Positions 22,433 to 35,187 of a stretch of DNA of 64,000 nucleotides are shown here, piece by piece. The number at the start of each line of letters is the position of its first letter. Positions within the stretch are counted from its first letter, which is position 1. The stretch covers positions 201,001 to 265,000 of the forward strand of contig CM033406.1 in NCBI GenBank assembly GCA_019426215.1, given 5' to 3'. The notes below the pieces were generated by a model that saw nothing but the letters and a program-made list of their open reading frames with translations, searched no databases and was not told the DNA's origin. The stretch is from Buddleja alternifolia (taxonomy: Eukaryota; Streptophyta; Magnoliopsida; Lamiales; Scrophulariaceae). The position numbers and the translations under genes are program-made.

Positions 22433-24531
22433 AATCTCTGATTTGCATATTTGATCTTGTTTACGTGATTTAAGAATTGCATGTTATGTGTTTTTGAAGC
22501 ATGTTTGTATGTTTTTCTTAAATATGCGTTTTATGGTTTTTTGCCTAGTTTTTTGATTTTTAGTTATTGTAAATCTGGGGATATTTGATGATATTGAAAA
22601 TATAAAAATACCGAGGAAAAACGGGGCTCGAAAGCCCCGAGAAAAAGGCTCACAGCTACGCGCGCTGTTTAGCGCAGCCGGGCTGTTCGGGTCGTGACCA
22701 TGGCCCGACGGGTCGTGGGTTTGGATACCCAATTCATTGATCCTGGTCATGAATTTGGGTCGTAAAACGGGCTATGTTTGGGTCGAAATTGTTTTTTTAA
22801 TTTTGGCTAATTTTAATTAATTGGGTGGATCAAAAGGATGATGACCCGAATAATTTAAATCAAGCCCAATTGAAAATTATCCAATTGCAATTTGTTAATT
22901 AGTTTGGACTTAATCTAATTAAATCTAAATGGGCCAATTAGATTGGTGATTTGAACTTAAATTAAATTTAGCCCAATAAGAAATTAATAAACGTGAATGT
23001 TGTTCTAATTAATTATTTTGAGCCCAATTAAATTGAATACAAGTGGACCAAAAGGATGGTGACTTGAGTTTGATGAAGTCGAGCCCAATGAGATTAATTA
23101 ATTATTTTCCTTGGAGATTAATAATTGATTTATAGATTAAATATTTTTTTTTCTCGACTTGGAAATTACTTCATTTTGAATAAGGAATATAAATTGTTTT
23201 TCTTAGAGATTAATAATTAATTCTTTGATCAAATAAAAGTATTTCCAATTTTTGATTGCTTTAAATCAAAATAAAATAAAATATAGAATTCCATATTTTA
23301 TGTGTTCATATTATTTTATTAAAGGTAGATGCACTTAATTCTTAATTTCGTACATCTAAGTCATCTAGTTGGACTAGAATGATTTTAATTGAAACAGTGA
23401 ATATGTGAAATCATAAGGAATTTTATAAAGGACTTTTTAGTTGGACTAAAATTTTAATAATCAACATAAGTGATTTAATTTTGCGAGCATGTATTAAATG
23501 TTGCAAGCATGTATTAATTGATGCGAGCATGTCTTATGTGATTAAAACACTAATCATGGACTTAGGATTATATGTTTTACCTTTAATTTTATGGGTTATC
23601 AAATTTGAAGCTATTTATTATATTCTTAGAAATAATGCAGGAGTTGTTTTAGGAATCGAGATAAAATAGTTCAAAGTTGATAAAGTCAAAAGGCCCATGA
23701 ATGTTTAATAGGTTTAATCTATGCCTTTTGTGATGGCCCATTGGCTCGGGCCCTCTAATAAAAGTCCATGATCAACTGATGAATTTATTTATTCATTTAT
23801 TTAAATTCTATGTCTATTTATATTGAAAGACATGATTATTAGTGGTATTTTTATGCATGATCAATATAGAATAAAGTGCTATATAAATTGAATAATGTGC
23901 AAAGTGAGACCAAAATCTTTTGACGAATTAAATTCTCCCAAATAAATTATACCGAGTTAGAAAAGAATGTTTGACATCCTCACCCTCCACTAAGCTTTCT
24001 AAAATTAGAATTACTATAAATATGTAACGCTTCCTAGTTATGGGGTTTAAATATATAGAAATAATTTGAAATTTTATAAAGTGCATGCAAATGCCTTAAT
24101 TGAAACATATTTCACCCCAGAAACCTGTTCGGTTGCAAGGTGAAATTCAAATGCTAGATTATGGGAGTTAGTGGGATAAACTCGGGTAGTTCACAAATCT
24201 AGAAATCGAATGGGTTGCGGTTTGGTGAACTATGGGAAAATGTATTGAAACATTTATTGGATAAATTGATATTAGATATCACTTCAAATAATTAATGGGC
24301 CAGAAATCGGTTAGGTTGCAACCTATTTAATTAATTGAGGACCTCAATACCTGTTGTGGAATCAATGCAAATGATGATTCCCGATTTTCACATGGGAGTG
24401 TGGGATTCGAAAAATGCAGTGGGAGCCAAAATAAATTTTAAGTCCTTAATTTTTCTTGGTTAAGTCAAAACAAGTAATATAATAAATCTGATTTATTTAT
24501 GCAGTCATTTTCTCGTTTATCTCTCTCAAAT
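22433..24531 (+). other. Untranslated leader of copia family A
   Basis: A 2.1-kb AT-rich leader with no gene. It carries repeated GCCCAATTAAAT-type words (22860-23100) and a GCGAGCATGT motif three times near 23484-23530. The minus-strand copy of the family has the matching leader at 56205-56690. Confidence 0.6.
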
Positions 24532-25370
24532 ATGACAAAACCACTTTCAATTCGACTCGAAAAGAATACTCTGACTAGACCCAATTATGTGAACTGGCTT
24601 AGAAATTTGAGGATTGTTCACAATATGGAACCACTGGGATACATCTTGGAGGCTGATATCCCGGCGACTCCTGCTAGAACACGTGCCAACGAGGAAGAGG
24701 TCCAAGCCCATGAAAAATGGGTTAAGGATGACCTCCAGGTGAGAGGATATATGGTGGGATCTATGACTAATGATTTTCAAAGGTCACATGATAAGATGCC
24801 CACTGCAAGAGCTATCCTAGCTCACCTGGTAGAGCTCTATGGAGAGCATAGTCGAACTGCACGATATGAGATATCGAAAGAGCTCTTCGGAGCCAAGATG
24901 AAATAAAGTGAGAAGGTTAGTGATCATGTCCTCAAAATGATTTTGAGGATCGAGAAATTGGAAGCTCTCGAATTCACCATGAATGCCACCCTTCAAACTG
25001 ACTTAATCTTGCAGTCTCTTCTTGATTCCTTCTCCTAATTTGTGGTTAACTTTAACTGCAATGAGATAGAGTGCAATTTAGCTGCGCTAATGAACAAGTT
25101 GGTTACTGCACAATCTCAAATGAAACCAAAGGGAAAGGAAACTACCTTGGTCATCTCTTCTGGACCCAAAAAGTCTTAGAAGAAGAATAACAAGAAAAAG
25201 TCTGGCGAGCTTGGAGCTTAAGGGGGTACCAAGAAGGGTAAGGGAAAGGCTCAAGGGTTTTACAAGAGCAAAGGACCTAAGAAAATGGATAGATGTCTCG
25301 ACTACGGTGAGCTTGGCCATTGGAAGAGAAACTGTCCTAAATTAGGCAAAGGCGCACAAGGTATGGAACT
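24532..25370 (+). pseudogene. copia family A gag
   Basis: Begins MTKPLSIRLEKNTLTRPNYV, the start of the Ty1/copia gag (UBN2-type) domain, and runs through WLRNLRIVHNMEPLGYIL and VLKMILRIEKLEALEF to a basic region and a zinc knuckle at about 25291-25340. In-frame stops occur at 24904-24906, 25036-25038 and further on near 25178 and 25219; two sit where Gln or Glu would be expected. The knuckle reads CLDYGELGHWKRNC, so its second Cys is Tyr (25303-25305), which would impair RNA binding. An upstream in-frame ATG at 24499 exists, but the conserved start is 24532. Confidence 0.8.
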
Positions 25371-25790
25371 ATTAGTTTTTGAAACTAACTGTTCTATGAC
25401 CGTATTTTCTACTTCGTGGATTCTGGACTCAGGGCCTAGTGCCCATGTTTGTTGTTTGGATCAGGATCTACAGAGAAGTAAAAAGCTGGGCCGAGAAGAA
25501 GTGATGATCAAAGTAGGAAGTGGGGAAAGCGTCGCAGCTACTAGGATCAGATCTACTTCTCTTTATTTGAATTCTGGACATTTACTGTTTTTAGATAATA
25601 TTTTGGTTTTTCCCAAGGGGCTTAAGAACATTGTATCTATTTCTATCTTAGTTAAGATTGGATATACATTCTGTTTTTCTAAATTAAATTGCGACATTTA
25701 TTATGGAAATAAATTAGTTGGCAATGCATGTTTACTTAATGGTTTGTATTATTTAAATGTCCATAATTCAACACGTAAACGTTGTAGGCA
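25371..25790 (+). pseudogene. copia family A protease and pre-integrase fragment
   Basis: Continues from gag in an open frame. WILDSGPSAHVC (about 25417-25452) is the aspartic protease active site, D-S-G intact, with Pro where Ala or Ser is usual. It is followed by VMIKVGSGESVAA and the LKNIVSISILVKIGY block leading to the GAG-pre-integrase region (LLNGLYYLNV). Similarity ends near 25790; integrase, RT and RNase H are missing. A different repeat with a long G-run follows. Confidence 0.75.
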
Positions 25791-26530
25791 AGTGGTGGTC
25801 CCAAGTGGCATACGAAAGGGTCTAGAAGGGGGGGGGGGGGTTGAATAGACCCTGAAGTCTTTTTCGACTTCAAAAATTTCGTATCACTTTTAAAGTTTAG
25901 AACGCTTAGGAAACTGAGCGCTTGGATTAGGTGCTTTACTAAAGATAACTTAGATTTAATGATTTTGGCAATTTGTCAAAAAGAAAATGCCAACTCCTTC
26001 AATTTTCAATGAAACAGAAATAAAGCAAATGACTCTGCTACAAAATATATTAGATGTTTTAGGTTTTATTCTCACCAATAACGTGTGAACTTTTATTTAC
26101 TTTGACAGTTGTTCTTAGATGGTTTAATAGTTGTCAATTGATTGTAATTAATTTATTAAATTTGATATTCATAACAGATATTATGTAACTGTTCTATCAA
26201 AAAGATTTCTATTCTTTGTGGCTTACTATTTTATTTTTTCTATTAGTAAAATTTCCATAGAATTCGTTTAAATGGTTCGTTTCCTAAAACACTTTCTGTG
26301 AAAATACATTTATTATGTTTTATCGGATATTTATTTTTTAGAATTATTATTATTATTATTATTATTACTACTACTACTATTATTATTGTTAATATTATCA
26401 ATATTACAATTGTTGTAATATATTATTATTCCTTCTACATGTGGTACACAACATATTATCCAAATATACAAGAAGATACTGTATAGTATGTAAATTTCGT
26501 GTACAGCACGGGGCACATGCTTCTATTACT
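25791..26530 (-). mobile_element. Possible SIRE-like LTR fragment, minus strand
   Basis: GGGTCTAGAAGG followed by a G-run and TTGAATAGACCC is, on the opposite strand, a block I associate with the end of SIRE-type LTRs. AACGCTTAGG/GAGCGCTTGG words echo the AAGCGTCT words of the LTR at 3291. The fit is partial, no PBS was found next to it, and the right limit is unclear. Contains a 13-G run (25828-25840) and an ATT/ACT microsatellite (26342-26390). No gene. Confidence 0.3.
26342..26390. repeat. (ATT)n/(ACT)n microsatellite
   Basis: Simple trinucleotide run; the open frame across it is an artefact. Confidence 0.9.
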
Positions 26531-26581
26531 ATTATTATTTGAAGGAAGTCTTTTGACCAAATTGAGCAATTTTGACTCAAA

Positions 26582-29403
26582 TACTAATTTTCTAGAGTTT
26601 TGAATTATTTTAATACAATGAAAAATTCTTATTGGTTGTTCCTTTAAAGTAACTTTAAAATCCACACTAATCAAATTGAAATCTGCATTTAAGATTCATC
26701 TTCAAATTTCGATATTTTCTTTAAGTGAGCCATTAATTTTGGTGTTTTCCCAAAACGTATTGGGTATCCAAATTTAGTTTTCAAATTTGAATTTAGTTAA
26801 ATTCATTTTTTAAGTCACTTACATATCATTTGGATCTTCTATCACTAGGGTGATTAGGCTTCTTTATTCCGGTTCTCCATGGCTGCCACAATCTTCTACC
26901 TCCATTTGTTCAAGGTACAATTTTTTTATTTATGAATCTCACATTGTAAGATTTACTCTTTTTTACCTTTTTTTTTGTCCCTTTATACAGAAATGAGTAC
27001 ACAGCACAATGCAACCTAACCTCTTCAGTGGTAAGTTTTGCAAGCATTTTCACGAAGTTTATTAAGATCTTAATTTTGTTTATTTTTCATAACATTTGTT
27101 TTTACATCACAGACTCACAGGTATGACACTCTACGTCCTACTCTCATTTTTTTTGCAATTTATGTTTATGTGTTTCTTTTATTCATACTTGAAACTTTTC
27201 TTTGTTGTATTGGACATTGTGACGCTTTCTTATATCTTATAGATTTGTAAAAGTGACACTTACCTTTTGATTTCCCATTGTTTTCCAGACCACGCCACAC
27301 AGAATTTTGCGAAAGAGAAGCTGTTCAATCTAAGCATTTTCAATTTCTTATCGTCAACCATTATATGTGCTTTTGCCTGTATATTGGCCATTAAAGATTA
27401 CAAACCACTTTCCCCAAAATCCTAATTTTTTTGTTTGTCTGCAGGACTTATTGAATTTAAGAAGTGCGTGTTTGTATTTTCTTTTTCTATATTTTAGATT
27501 AGTCAATAGATCTTAAGTTTACTAATTTTCTAGAGTTTTGAATTATTTTAATACAATGAAAAATTCTTATTGGTTGTTCCTTTATAGTAACTTTAAAATC
27601 CACACTAATCAAATTGAAATCTGCATTTAAGATTCATCTTCAAATTTCGATATTTTCTTTAAGTGAGCCATTAATTTTGGTGTTTTCCCAAAACGTATTG
27701 GGTATCCAAATTTAGTTTTCAAATTTGAATTTAGTTAAATTCCTTTTTTAAGTCACTTACATATCATTTGGATCTTCTATCACTAGGGTGATTAGTCTTC
27801 TTTATTCCGGTTCTCCATGGCTGCCACAATCTTCTACGTCCATTTGTTCAAGGTACAATTTTTTTATTTATGAATCTCACATTGTAAGATTTACTCTTTT
27901 TTACCTTTTTTTTTGTCCCTTTATACAGAAATGAGTACACAGCACAATGCAACCTAACCTCTTCAGTGGTAAGTTTTGCAAGTAAGCATTTTCACGAAGT
28001 TTATTAAGATCTTAATTTTGTTTATTTTTCATAACATTTGTTTTTACATCACAGACTCACAGGTATGACACTCTACGTCCTACTCTCATTTTTTTTGCAA
28101 TTTATGTTTATGGGTTTCTTTTATTCATACTTGAAACTTTTCTTTGTTGTATTGGACATTGTGACGCTTTCTTATATCTTATAGATTTGTAAAAGTGACA
28201 CTTACCTTTTGATTTCCCATTGTTTTCCAGACCACGCCACACAGAATTTTGCAAAAGAGAAGCTGTTCAATCTAAGCATTTTCAATTTCTTATCGTCAAC
28301 CATTATATGTGCTTTTGCCTGTATATTGGCCATTAAAGATTACAAACCACTTTCCCCAAAATCCTAATTTTTTTGTTTGTCTGCAGGACTTATTGAATTT
28401 AAGAAGTGCGTGTTTATATTTTCTTTTTCTATATTTTAGATTAGTCAATAGATCTTAAGTTTACTAATTTTCTAGAGTTTTGAATTATTTTAATACAATG
28501 AAAAATTCTTATTGGTTGTTCCTTTATAGTAACTTTAAAATCCACACTAATCAAATTGAAATCCGCATTTAAGATTCATCTTCAAATTTCGATATTTTCT
28601 TTAAGTGAGCCATTAATTTTGGTGTTTTCCCAAAACGTATTGGGTATCCAAATTTAGTTTTCAAATTTGAATTTAGTTAAATTCCTTTTTTAAGTCACTT
28701 ACATATCATTTGGATCTTCTATCACTAGGGTGATTAGGCTTATTTATTCCGGTTCTCCATGGCTGCCACAATCTTCTACCTCCATTTGTTCAAGGTACAA
28801 TTTTTTTATTTATGAATCTTACATTGTAAGATTTACTCTTTTTACCTTTTTTTTTGTCCCTTTATACAGAAATGAGTACACAGCACAATGCAACCTAACC
28901 TCTTCAGTGGTAAGTTTTGCAAGTAAGCATTTTCACGAAGTTTGTTAACATCTTAATTTTGTTTATTTTGCATAACATTTGTTTTTACATCACAGACTCA
29001 CAGGTATAACACTCTACGTCCTACTCTCATTTTTTTTGCAATTTATGTTTATGGGTTTCTTTTATTCATACTTGAAACTTTTATTTGTTGTATTGGACAT
29101 TGTGACGCTTTCTTATATCTTATAGATTTGTAAAAGTGACACTTACCTTTTGATTTCCCATTGTTTTTCAGACGACGCCACACAGAATTTTGCGAAAGAG
29201 AAGCTGTTCAATCTAAGCATTTTCAATTTCTTATCGTCAACCATTATATGTGCTTTTGCCTGTATATTGGCCATTAAAGATTACAAACCACTTTCCCCAA
29301 AATCCTAATTTTTTTGTTTGTCTGCAGGACTTATTGAATTTAAGAAGTGCGTGTTTGTATTTTCTTTTTCTATATTTTAGATTAGTCAATAGATCTTAAG
29401 TTT
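26582..29403. repeat. Three tandem copies of a 940-bp unit
   Basis: Copies start at 26582, 27520 and 28462 (periods 938 and 942). They are near identical; copy one lacks a 4-base GTAA present in the others, and a few substitutions occur. No long frame crosses the unit. Each copy holds several GT/AG-bounded short segments (for example after TTTATACAG and before GGTAAG) that look like exons, yet joining them gives early stops, so a spliced non-coding transcript or a captured gene fragment is possible. Function unknown. Confidence 0.9.
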
Positions 29404-32061
29404 AGCAAATCTAAAGTACTACTAGGTTTGAAACTGATACTCTACATATGGAGTTGGTATAATAGATTTTTGATATGCCAAATTTTGTTAGAGTTTCTCC
29501 CATTTAGTTGATTATTTGAAATTCCGAATCAAAAAGCAGCTCTTATTTTCTTATTCCTTTTGGTTTTACTTTTTATTATATCATCTCTACGATTACTTTT
29601 TCTTTTGCAGAAATTGGATGGAAAATTAAATGGTACGTTTTTATTTTGAAAAGTTTTAGTTTCCTAATGAACATACATGTAATTTGAATTTAATATAAAA
29701 AGTAACGTTACATTTTGATATAGTAATTTTTCCCAAACATTTAAAAGTATATTGCGTGAATATAAACTTACCAATAAAAAATGTTTCAATCAATTTTCAT
29801 TGCATGTCTAACACATAAAACTACAAAACTAGAATGGTTTGAAAGAAAGGCTGGAAAGTCAATGTTAGATCCAATCATGATTAATCTCTGTTTAGTTTCT
29901 TGGTTTCATCTATTTCTTCTATCGTCTTTTTTTTTTACTTTTTATCATAGATTTGTTAACCTTCATTTCTTTCTGGAGTTTGAACAGTGTAGTGCGGGCA
30001 AAATAATTCTTTTACTCTTTTTTTAATCTTTGAAATTTAGTGAAGAAAACACATTATTTCCATTGATAGTACTTAATGATTTATATTTTGGTCTTTTCTC
30101 TTTTAACTTTCTGATTAAGATCCAGGATCCAAACAATTTGAGTATGGAAAGATGTTCGATATTTTCTTTACATCATGTGGCTTCTTCTATTTTTAGTGCT
30201 ACTATAATACATTGGGTCACTAACTTAAATATTGGAATTCATTTATATAATATTCCCTTCAATTAATTTACTCTCATCTTTTCTACATATATTCGTACTT
30301 ATAATTTTCTAACTAGACCCCTATTCATGATTTATGTTTCTCGAATAGTTATGGCTCCTGATTTCTTCTTCTTTATTCATCTTTCGTTTTTGATCTTTCT
30401 AGATGTATTCACGTGAGATTGATTCCTTCATATTTCTTGATTTGATATTGAGAATTTCTTCTAAACGAAGAGAAAATACTGGAGGCTATTATACTGGAGA
30501 TTATCTCGACTTTGTTATGTTTTCCCATTAGTTATGTACAATGAAAATATTTTATTTGATTAGTATATAGAGTTGATTTTTTGCATAGATGCAGGAAGAC
30601 TTCTTTTAAGGGAAAAAAAAAAAAGATTTCATGCAAGTCATACATATAATATATTTTTGCATTTTTTTTCGTTTTAGTTGTTTCTTCTTTACTGTAGCAT
30701 AACTATCTATTATATAGAAAAGAAATTAGTATATTCTTCTTAATTCTTTAGAGAAAACACTAGGATTTTTTTTCTTTGGTTTACTATTTTGTAATTTCAC
30801 TACTCAACTTTTTTGAAAAATAGAGAAATTAAATTGAAGCTATCAACTTTTTCCCTTTTCCCTTTTATTAATTTTGCTTATCCAAATTTTAATTGTATGC
30901 ACATTTTCCAGTCTTAATATATTGTTATTTCTGTTTAACACTAACATCGATTATTTCATATTTTAAGTAATTACTTAATTATCTGTTAATTAATATTCAT
31001 CTCATTAGTATTTTTCTTCTATTGTTTTTAATCTTACTCCTTTTTCAAAGTTATTGGTGGATTTTATTTTCCTAACTTTGGTTTCATTTATTTCTCTAGA
31101 TTTCTATTCATTTTCTCATGATGTTTAGTTTTCATACATTTTTTTTTGAAGTATGGAAGTTTCATACTTTTCTACATTTTTTGTATGTATTATATATATA
31201 GACGCATATATATTTTATGCCCACTCACAATAACATTTATGTATTTATTAATTTATACATTTTGAATGATCATTTGTTTTTCATCTCTTTTCTAATATTT
31301 AATTTTCCTCTATTATGAATGATTTTCAAATTCATTGGTGGATTCCCCCAATTAATTTTATTGTTTATAAATTTCTACTTTTATTTTGAATTAATTTAGT
31401 GTTGAAAATTGTTCTTTGGTTTGTTTTTGTTTCTTAATTATAACTTTGTTTCGTATTAAAAATCAGATTTTAGTGGATCGTTCTTTTTATCTTTATAGTA
31501 TATTGTTTGTATTTTCTTATGCTATGAATGTTAGGCTTCTTACTTTCTCTTTGTTAAACACATTCCATATAATGTTATTATGGATTAAAATCTTTATCTT
31601 TTCTATATAATGTTTTCTTTAATTTTTTAATTCTTCAAGTTATAAATTTTATATAGGATAGGGACTTTGTGGATTTGTAATCATTACATTCACCATTAGC
31701 TCATAATTTTATTTTTCAATTTTCGTGGTTAGATTACTTTTCAATTAATTTGATATTTTTTTATATATATTTGTTTGGGTGATTTTCAAATTGATTACAA
31801 TTACATCTCACTTGATAAGGTGATAAGGTTAGTTATTTGCTTGGTTCATGTTTTCCTTTTCAATTTTCAAAACTCAATTTTAAAAATTTATTTAGTTATT
31901 ATTTTTTGTACGAAAGGATACATTCTATCACTATGCAAGAAAATAATTAAAATGAATAATATGTGAAACTTACAATTTATAGGAATATAGAAATTTAATT
32001 ATTAACAAACTGTATGCACAATAACATTCCACTACCGTGCATAGTACGGGTTACAAGCTAG
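29404..32061 (+). mobile_element. AT-rich DNA ending in a Helitron-like 3' terminus
   Basis: No coding is supported; open frames are short and T-rich. At 32035-32061 the sequence CCGTGCATAGTACGGG forms a short stem followed by TTACAAG and CTAG, then T. That is the classic Helitron 3' end (hairpin, about 8-10 bases, CTRR, insertion before T). No RepHel gene and no convincing 5' TC end were found, so the left border is unknown; it may include the 940-bp triplication. Confidence 0.45.
32035..32061 (+). other. Helitron 3' hairpin and CTAG end
   Basis: Stem CCGTGC/GTACGG with a short loop, then seven bases and CTAG, followed by T at 32062. Confidence 0.6.
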
Positions 32062-32669
32062 TGTATATATTATAGAAAGGGGGACCTTTGATCCAAATTG
32101 CTTCAACGACTCAATTTTGATCAAATACTAATTATTGGTAATTTTGTTTTTTTTCATTATGTAAAATTATATCTTTTTTTTTTTTTTTTGAAGTAGAATC
32201 GATAGATGAATAAATGAATAGAAGCTTATAGTACAATGTATCAACTTACCATAATAATTCTGCATGCGAATCAAGAAACGTAGTTTATAATTCCGATAGG
32301 TTGGGCTTTATTAAAATATATATATAATTTTCTTCTGGGCGATTAATCAGCTCTTTTATCTATGTTGGTAAAGTTGTTTGTTCGCATAGCCCTGTCCCTG
32401 TGTATTCTCCATTAATGCCTTGAACTTGAAAGGTCTCGTATATTTAAAAGATTTAATTTATTGGAAAAAGGTCCTCATTAGTACACGTTAGAAATCTGAT
32501 CAATTCCTAAACTATTGAACGCACCGAGGACTAGGAAATTTACAATTAATCATTGAAAAAATGGAGATTATTTTCCCTTTTTCTGATCTCTTTTCCATGC
32601 TGTGCATGTCTTAATTAATAAGCATTCTTCATTTGGTCTCATTGCACTTTTGGTTGTTAAGTAGTGAAG
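32062..32669 (+). other. Upstream region of the CDCA7-like gene
   Basis: AT-rich, with a T-run at 32172-32189 and no gene. It should contain the promoter and 5' UTR of the gene starting at 32670. No TATA box can be chosen with confidence. Confidence 0.4.
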
Positions 32670-33377
32670 ATGGTGAAAAAGAGAGAATTAGGGTACTCAA
32701 GTGAAGATGAGAAGAAGAAGAAAGAAGCTGTAGTGGTGAATGAGTATGAGCATATGAGAGCAGTCAGAATCAAGAAAAATAGGGAGAAAATGAGACAGCT
32801 TGGAATAATGACTAATCCAGCTGCAGGACCAGCAAGACTTACAAGATTAATCAAGAAAGAGGTGCAAGCAAAGTCGTCGTCGCCTTCGTCGCCGTTGCCT
32901 ATTAAAAAGAAATCACCTCCTCCTGTTGTGGCCTCTCGTACTTCTTCCAGGTTAGTATATATCAGCTGATCATATCATTTATGCATTCATATACGTAAAA
33001 ACTAATTAATATATATTTCATTTCAATTGATCCATTAATAATATAATATATTATGTATGTAGAGTGATGATGATGAAGAAGAAGGAGAGGGAGAAGAGTA
33101 GTGGAAGAGAGAAGGGATCATCATTGTCGTTGTCGTCGTCATCATCATCAGAGGAGGATCATGATCATGGAGAGGTTTACAGTAGTGAGCATGAGAAGGC
33201 TCTTGGTGACTTTAAAACCCCATGGCCCATGAAGACTAAATTAGGAAAAGGGCGCTTATACGATTCTGTTGAAGGGATTACTTGTCATCAATGCAGACAA
33301 AAGACACTTGGTCCACGCACCCAATGCAACCTTTGCAACCAATCACATGGAAGATTATGTGGAGATTGTCTATATAT

Positions 33378-33415
<38 letters not shown>

Positions 33416-33861
33416 TTATTAGATCTAATATAATTTTCTTGATCACTTAATTATTAATTAACTCTTAATTTATCTATTAATATTATTAATTAATTCAGAT
33501 ATGGGGAGAATTTGTTTGAAGCAAAAAAGAATGATAGGTGGAGTTGTCCGGTGTGTCGTGGAATATGCAACTGTAGTCGCTATCGGGAGCGTAAGGGATG
33601 GCCGCCTACAGGTTCTATTCATAACCAGGTACGAGTACTACCACCAACCGTAATTAAGGACATATATATATATATATATGTATATGTATGTATGCATGCA
33701 TGCGCCTCTACAATTTGCCTCAACAAATATTTTTTTTTTACTATTTATTAATTTTTATAGGGTTGTACATGCTTCATATTGTGCAGGCATGGAATCATGG
33801 TTTCAAATCTGTGGCGCACTATCTCATTCAAACGCATCGTGCCAAAAAGAAATCAATATAG
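32670..33861 (+). CDS. CDCA7-like zinc-finger protein (4CXXC_R1 domain), 4 exons
   Basis: Exons 32670-32950, 33063-33380, 33499-33628 and 33787-33861 have GT..AG introns and consistent phases (2, 2, 0), giving 267 residues. The N-terminus is Lys/Glu-rich with a helical YEHMRAVRIKKNREKMRQLG segment conserved in plant members; then Pro/Ser and Ser/Glu-rich linkers; then from Cys168 the zinc domain: CHQCRQKT, CNLC, CGDCLYIRYGE, CPVCRGICNC, KGWPPTG and the GFKSVAHYLIQT tail. CDCA7 proteins bind DNA in the nucleus and partner DDM1/HELLS in maintaining methylation of heterochromatin (family knowledge). One expected Cys is Tyr228 (TAT, 33581-33583). It is on the short side for plant members. ATG 32670 is chosen because the conserved MVKKRE start follows. 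Confidence 0.85.
33383..33410. repeat. (TA)n microsatellite in intron 2
   Basis: TA dinucleotide run immediately after the splice donor of intron 2 of the CDCA7-like gene. A second TA run lies in intron 3 (33662-33680). Confidence 0.9.
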
Positions 33862-34879
33862 ATACAGAGATTTAGTTTGTGCGGCCCTATTATGTTTATT
33901 TCCTAATTATTGCTATATATGATTAATTACAATTTGGAGTCATTAGTTTTACTGCACTCTAATCGATCGGAAGGCAAGAGAGTAGCATATTCTATTTAGA
34001 ATGATCTTATTAGCTAATTCTTATATGTCGTCTTGTCGTCATTAGCTAATTCTTCACCTTTTTATTTTACTTATGTTGTTCCAGAAAAACTTTCAGCGGT
34101 TGCACTTTTGAGTTTATTAATTATTGTTTTTCTTACTATTATTATTTTTCTTTCATCCACTACAGCAAAAATTGCTTTTTACTAAATTTTTAACCACAGC
34201 AAAAATAATATAGAAGAAAAGCATCATTTGTTATGACTTTAATTTTGTAATGAAAAGATTATACATCATTTAATATAACAGGGTAATTATTTACTATGAT
34301 TTTCACTAGTGTTATATAGAAAGACCTAATGCTACACTTCTGTTAAAGATTGTTGACATTAAAAATTTATCACAATATAGATCAATCACATATGATATTA
34401 GCCCTTATGGCATTATTTAAATGAGCAAACTCTATTAATTGATATTATTATATTGAAATATAAATGAGGGTTAATTATTGTTAACATGATGAAAATTGAT
34501 GCATATATGTAAAGTGATCAAGAAATTAATTTGGGTTTCTAAAAGAACCCACCGACTACAATGCGGATGGGTAATTGTTAAACAGCTATCACTAAGTAAA
34601 ATATGGTCACATCACATGTGATATGGTTTATCTCGTGAGACTTATTTCAATGGCTCTGTGGAGTTTGCCAAAATGGTAGACTCTTGAGAAATATAGAATT
34701 TACAAGCTTTTAATGGAGTCTACCATTTGGCAAACTCCACAAGAAAAATACAAGTGATATGGGATTTCAATGGCATTTGCTATGAAATGGAGTCTGGTGA
34801 CTAAACTTCACACGTGAAAGAAGCTGAAGATCATGTAGATTTGGTAGTTTTCTTTGCTTGAATTAAGATAAGGAGGGGA
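33862..34879. other. 3' flank of CDCA7-like gene
   Basis: No gene is seen. It probably holds the 3' UTR and host intergenic DNA up to the Tat LTR at 34880. It contains the hairpin described separately. Confidence 0.45.
34644..34774. repeat. Hairpin-forming unit flanked by 11-bp direct repeats
   Basis: Arms 34658-34683 and 34716-34740 pair over about 25 bp with one bulge and a 32-base loop. ATTTCAATGGC occurs on each side (34644-34654, 34764-34774). It could be a small MITE with a long target duplication or a hairpin RNA source; neither is proven. Confidence 0.5.
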
Positions 34880-35187
34880 TGATAATATATATATATATAT
34901 ACAATATAGTTTGATTAATCTTGAGTAATAAGCAATATAAATGAGAAATATTAAATAATAAGAGAAGAGAGAATATCCCAATTGCAAGAGAAATATTATA
35001 TTGTGTATATATTGTGTGTCTTATTTTACATGTACTAGAGCTATTTATAGCTTAGTGTTACTATTCATTATGGTCTTTGGACTTTTCATACTCACTTGGG
35101 CCATCATTAAATACAAATTTATTTTAAGCCCATGACTAACAACTAATAAAATATAGTTGACCCAATTCAATATTCAATTCCCTATCA
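34880..35187 (-). repeat. 3' LTR of Tat element 2
   Basis: On the plus strand TGATAATATA...TTCCCTATCA; matches 46003-46309 over nearly all its length. The first 25 bases are a TA run, unlike the other LTR, suggesting replication slippage or truncation at that end. Confidence 0.8.

Noticed and set aside
26298..26516. Ile- and Asn-rich frames on both strands
   Set aside because: Translation of an ATT microsatellite.
28730..28948. A 72-residue frame in the third 940-bp unit
   Set aside because: Not kept in the other two nearly identical units; AT-rich DNA with no motif.
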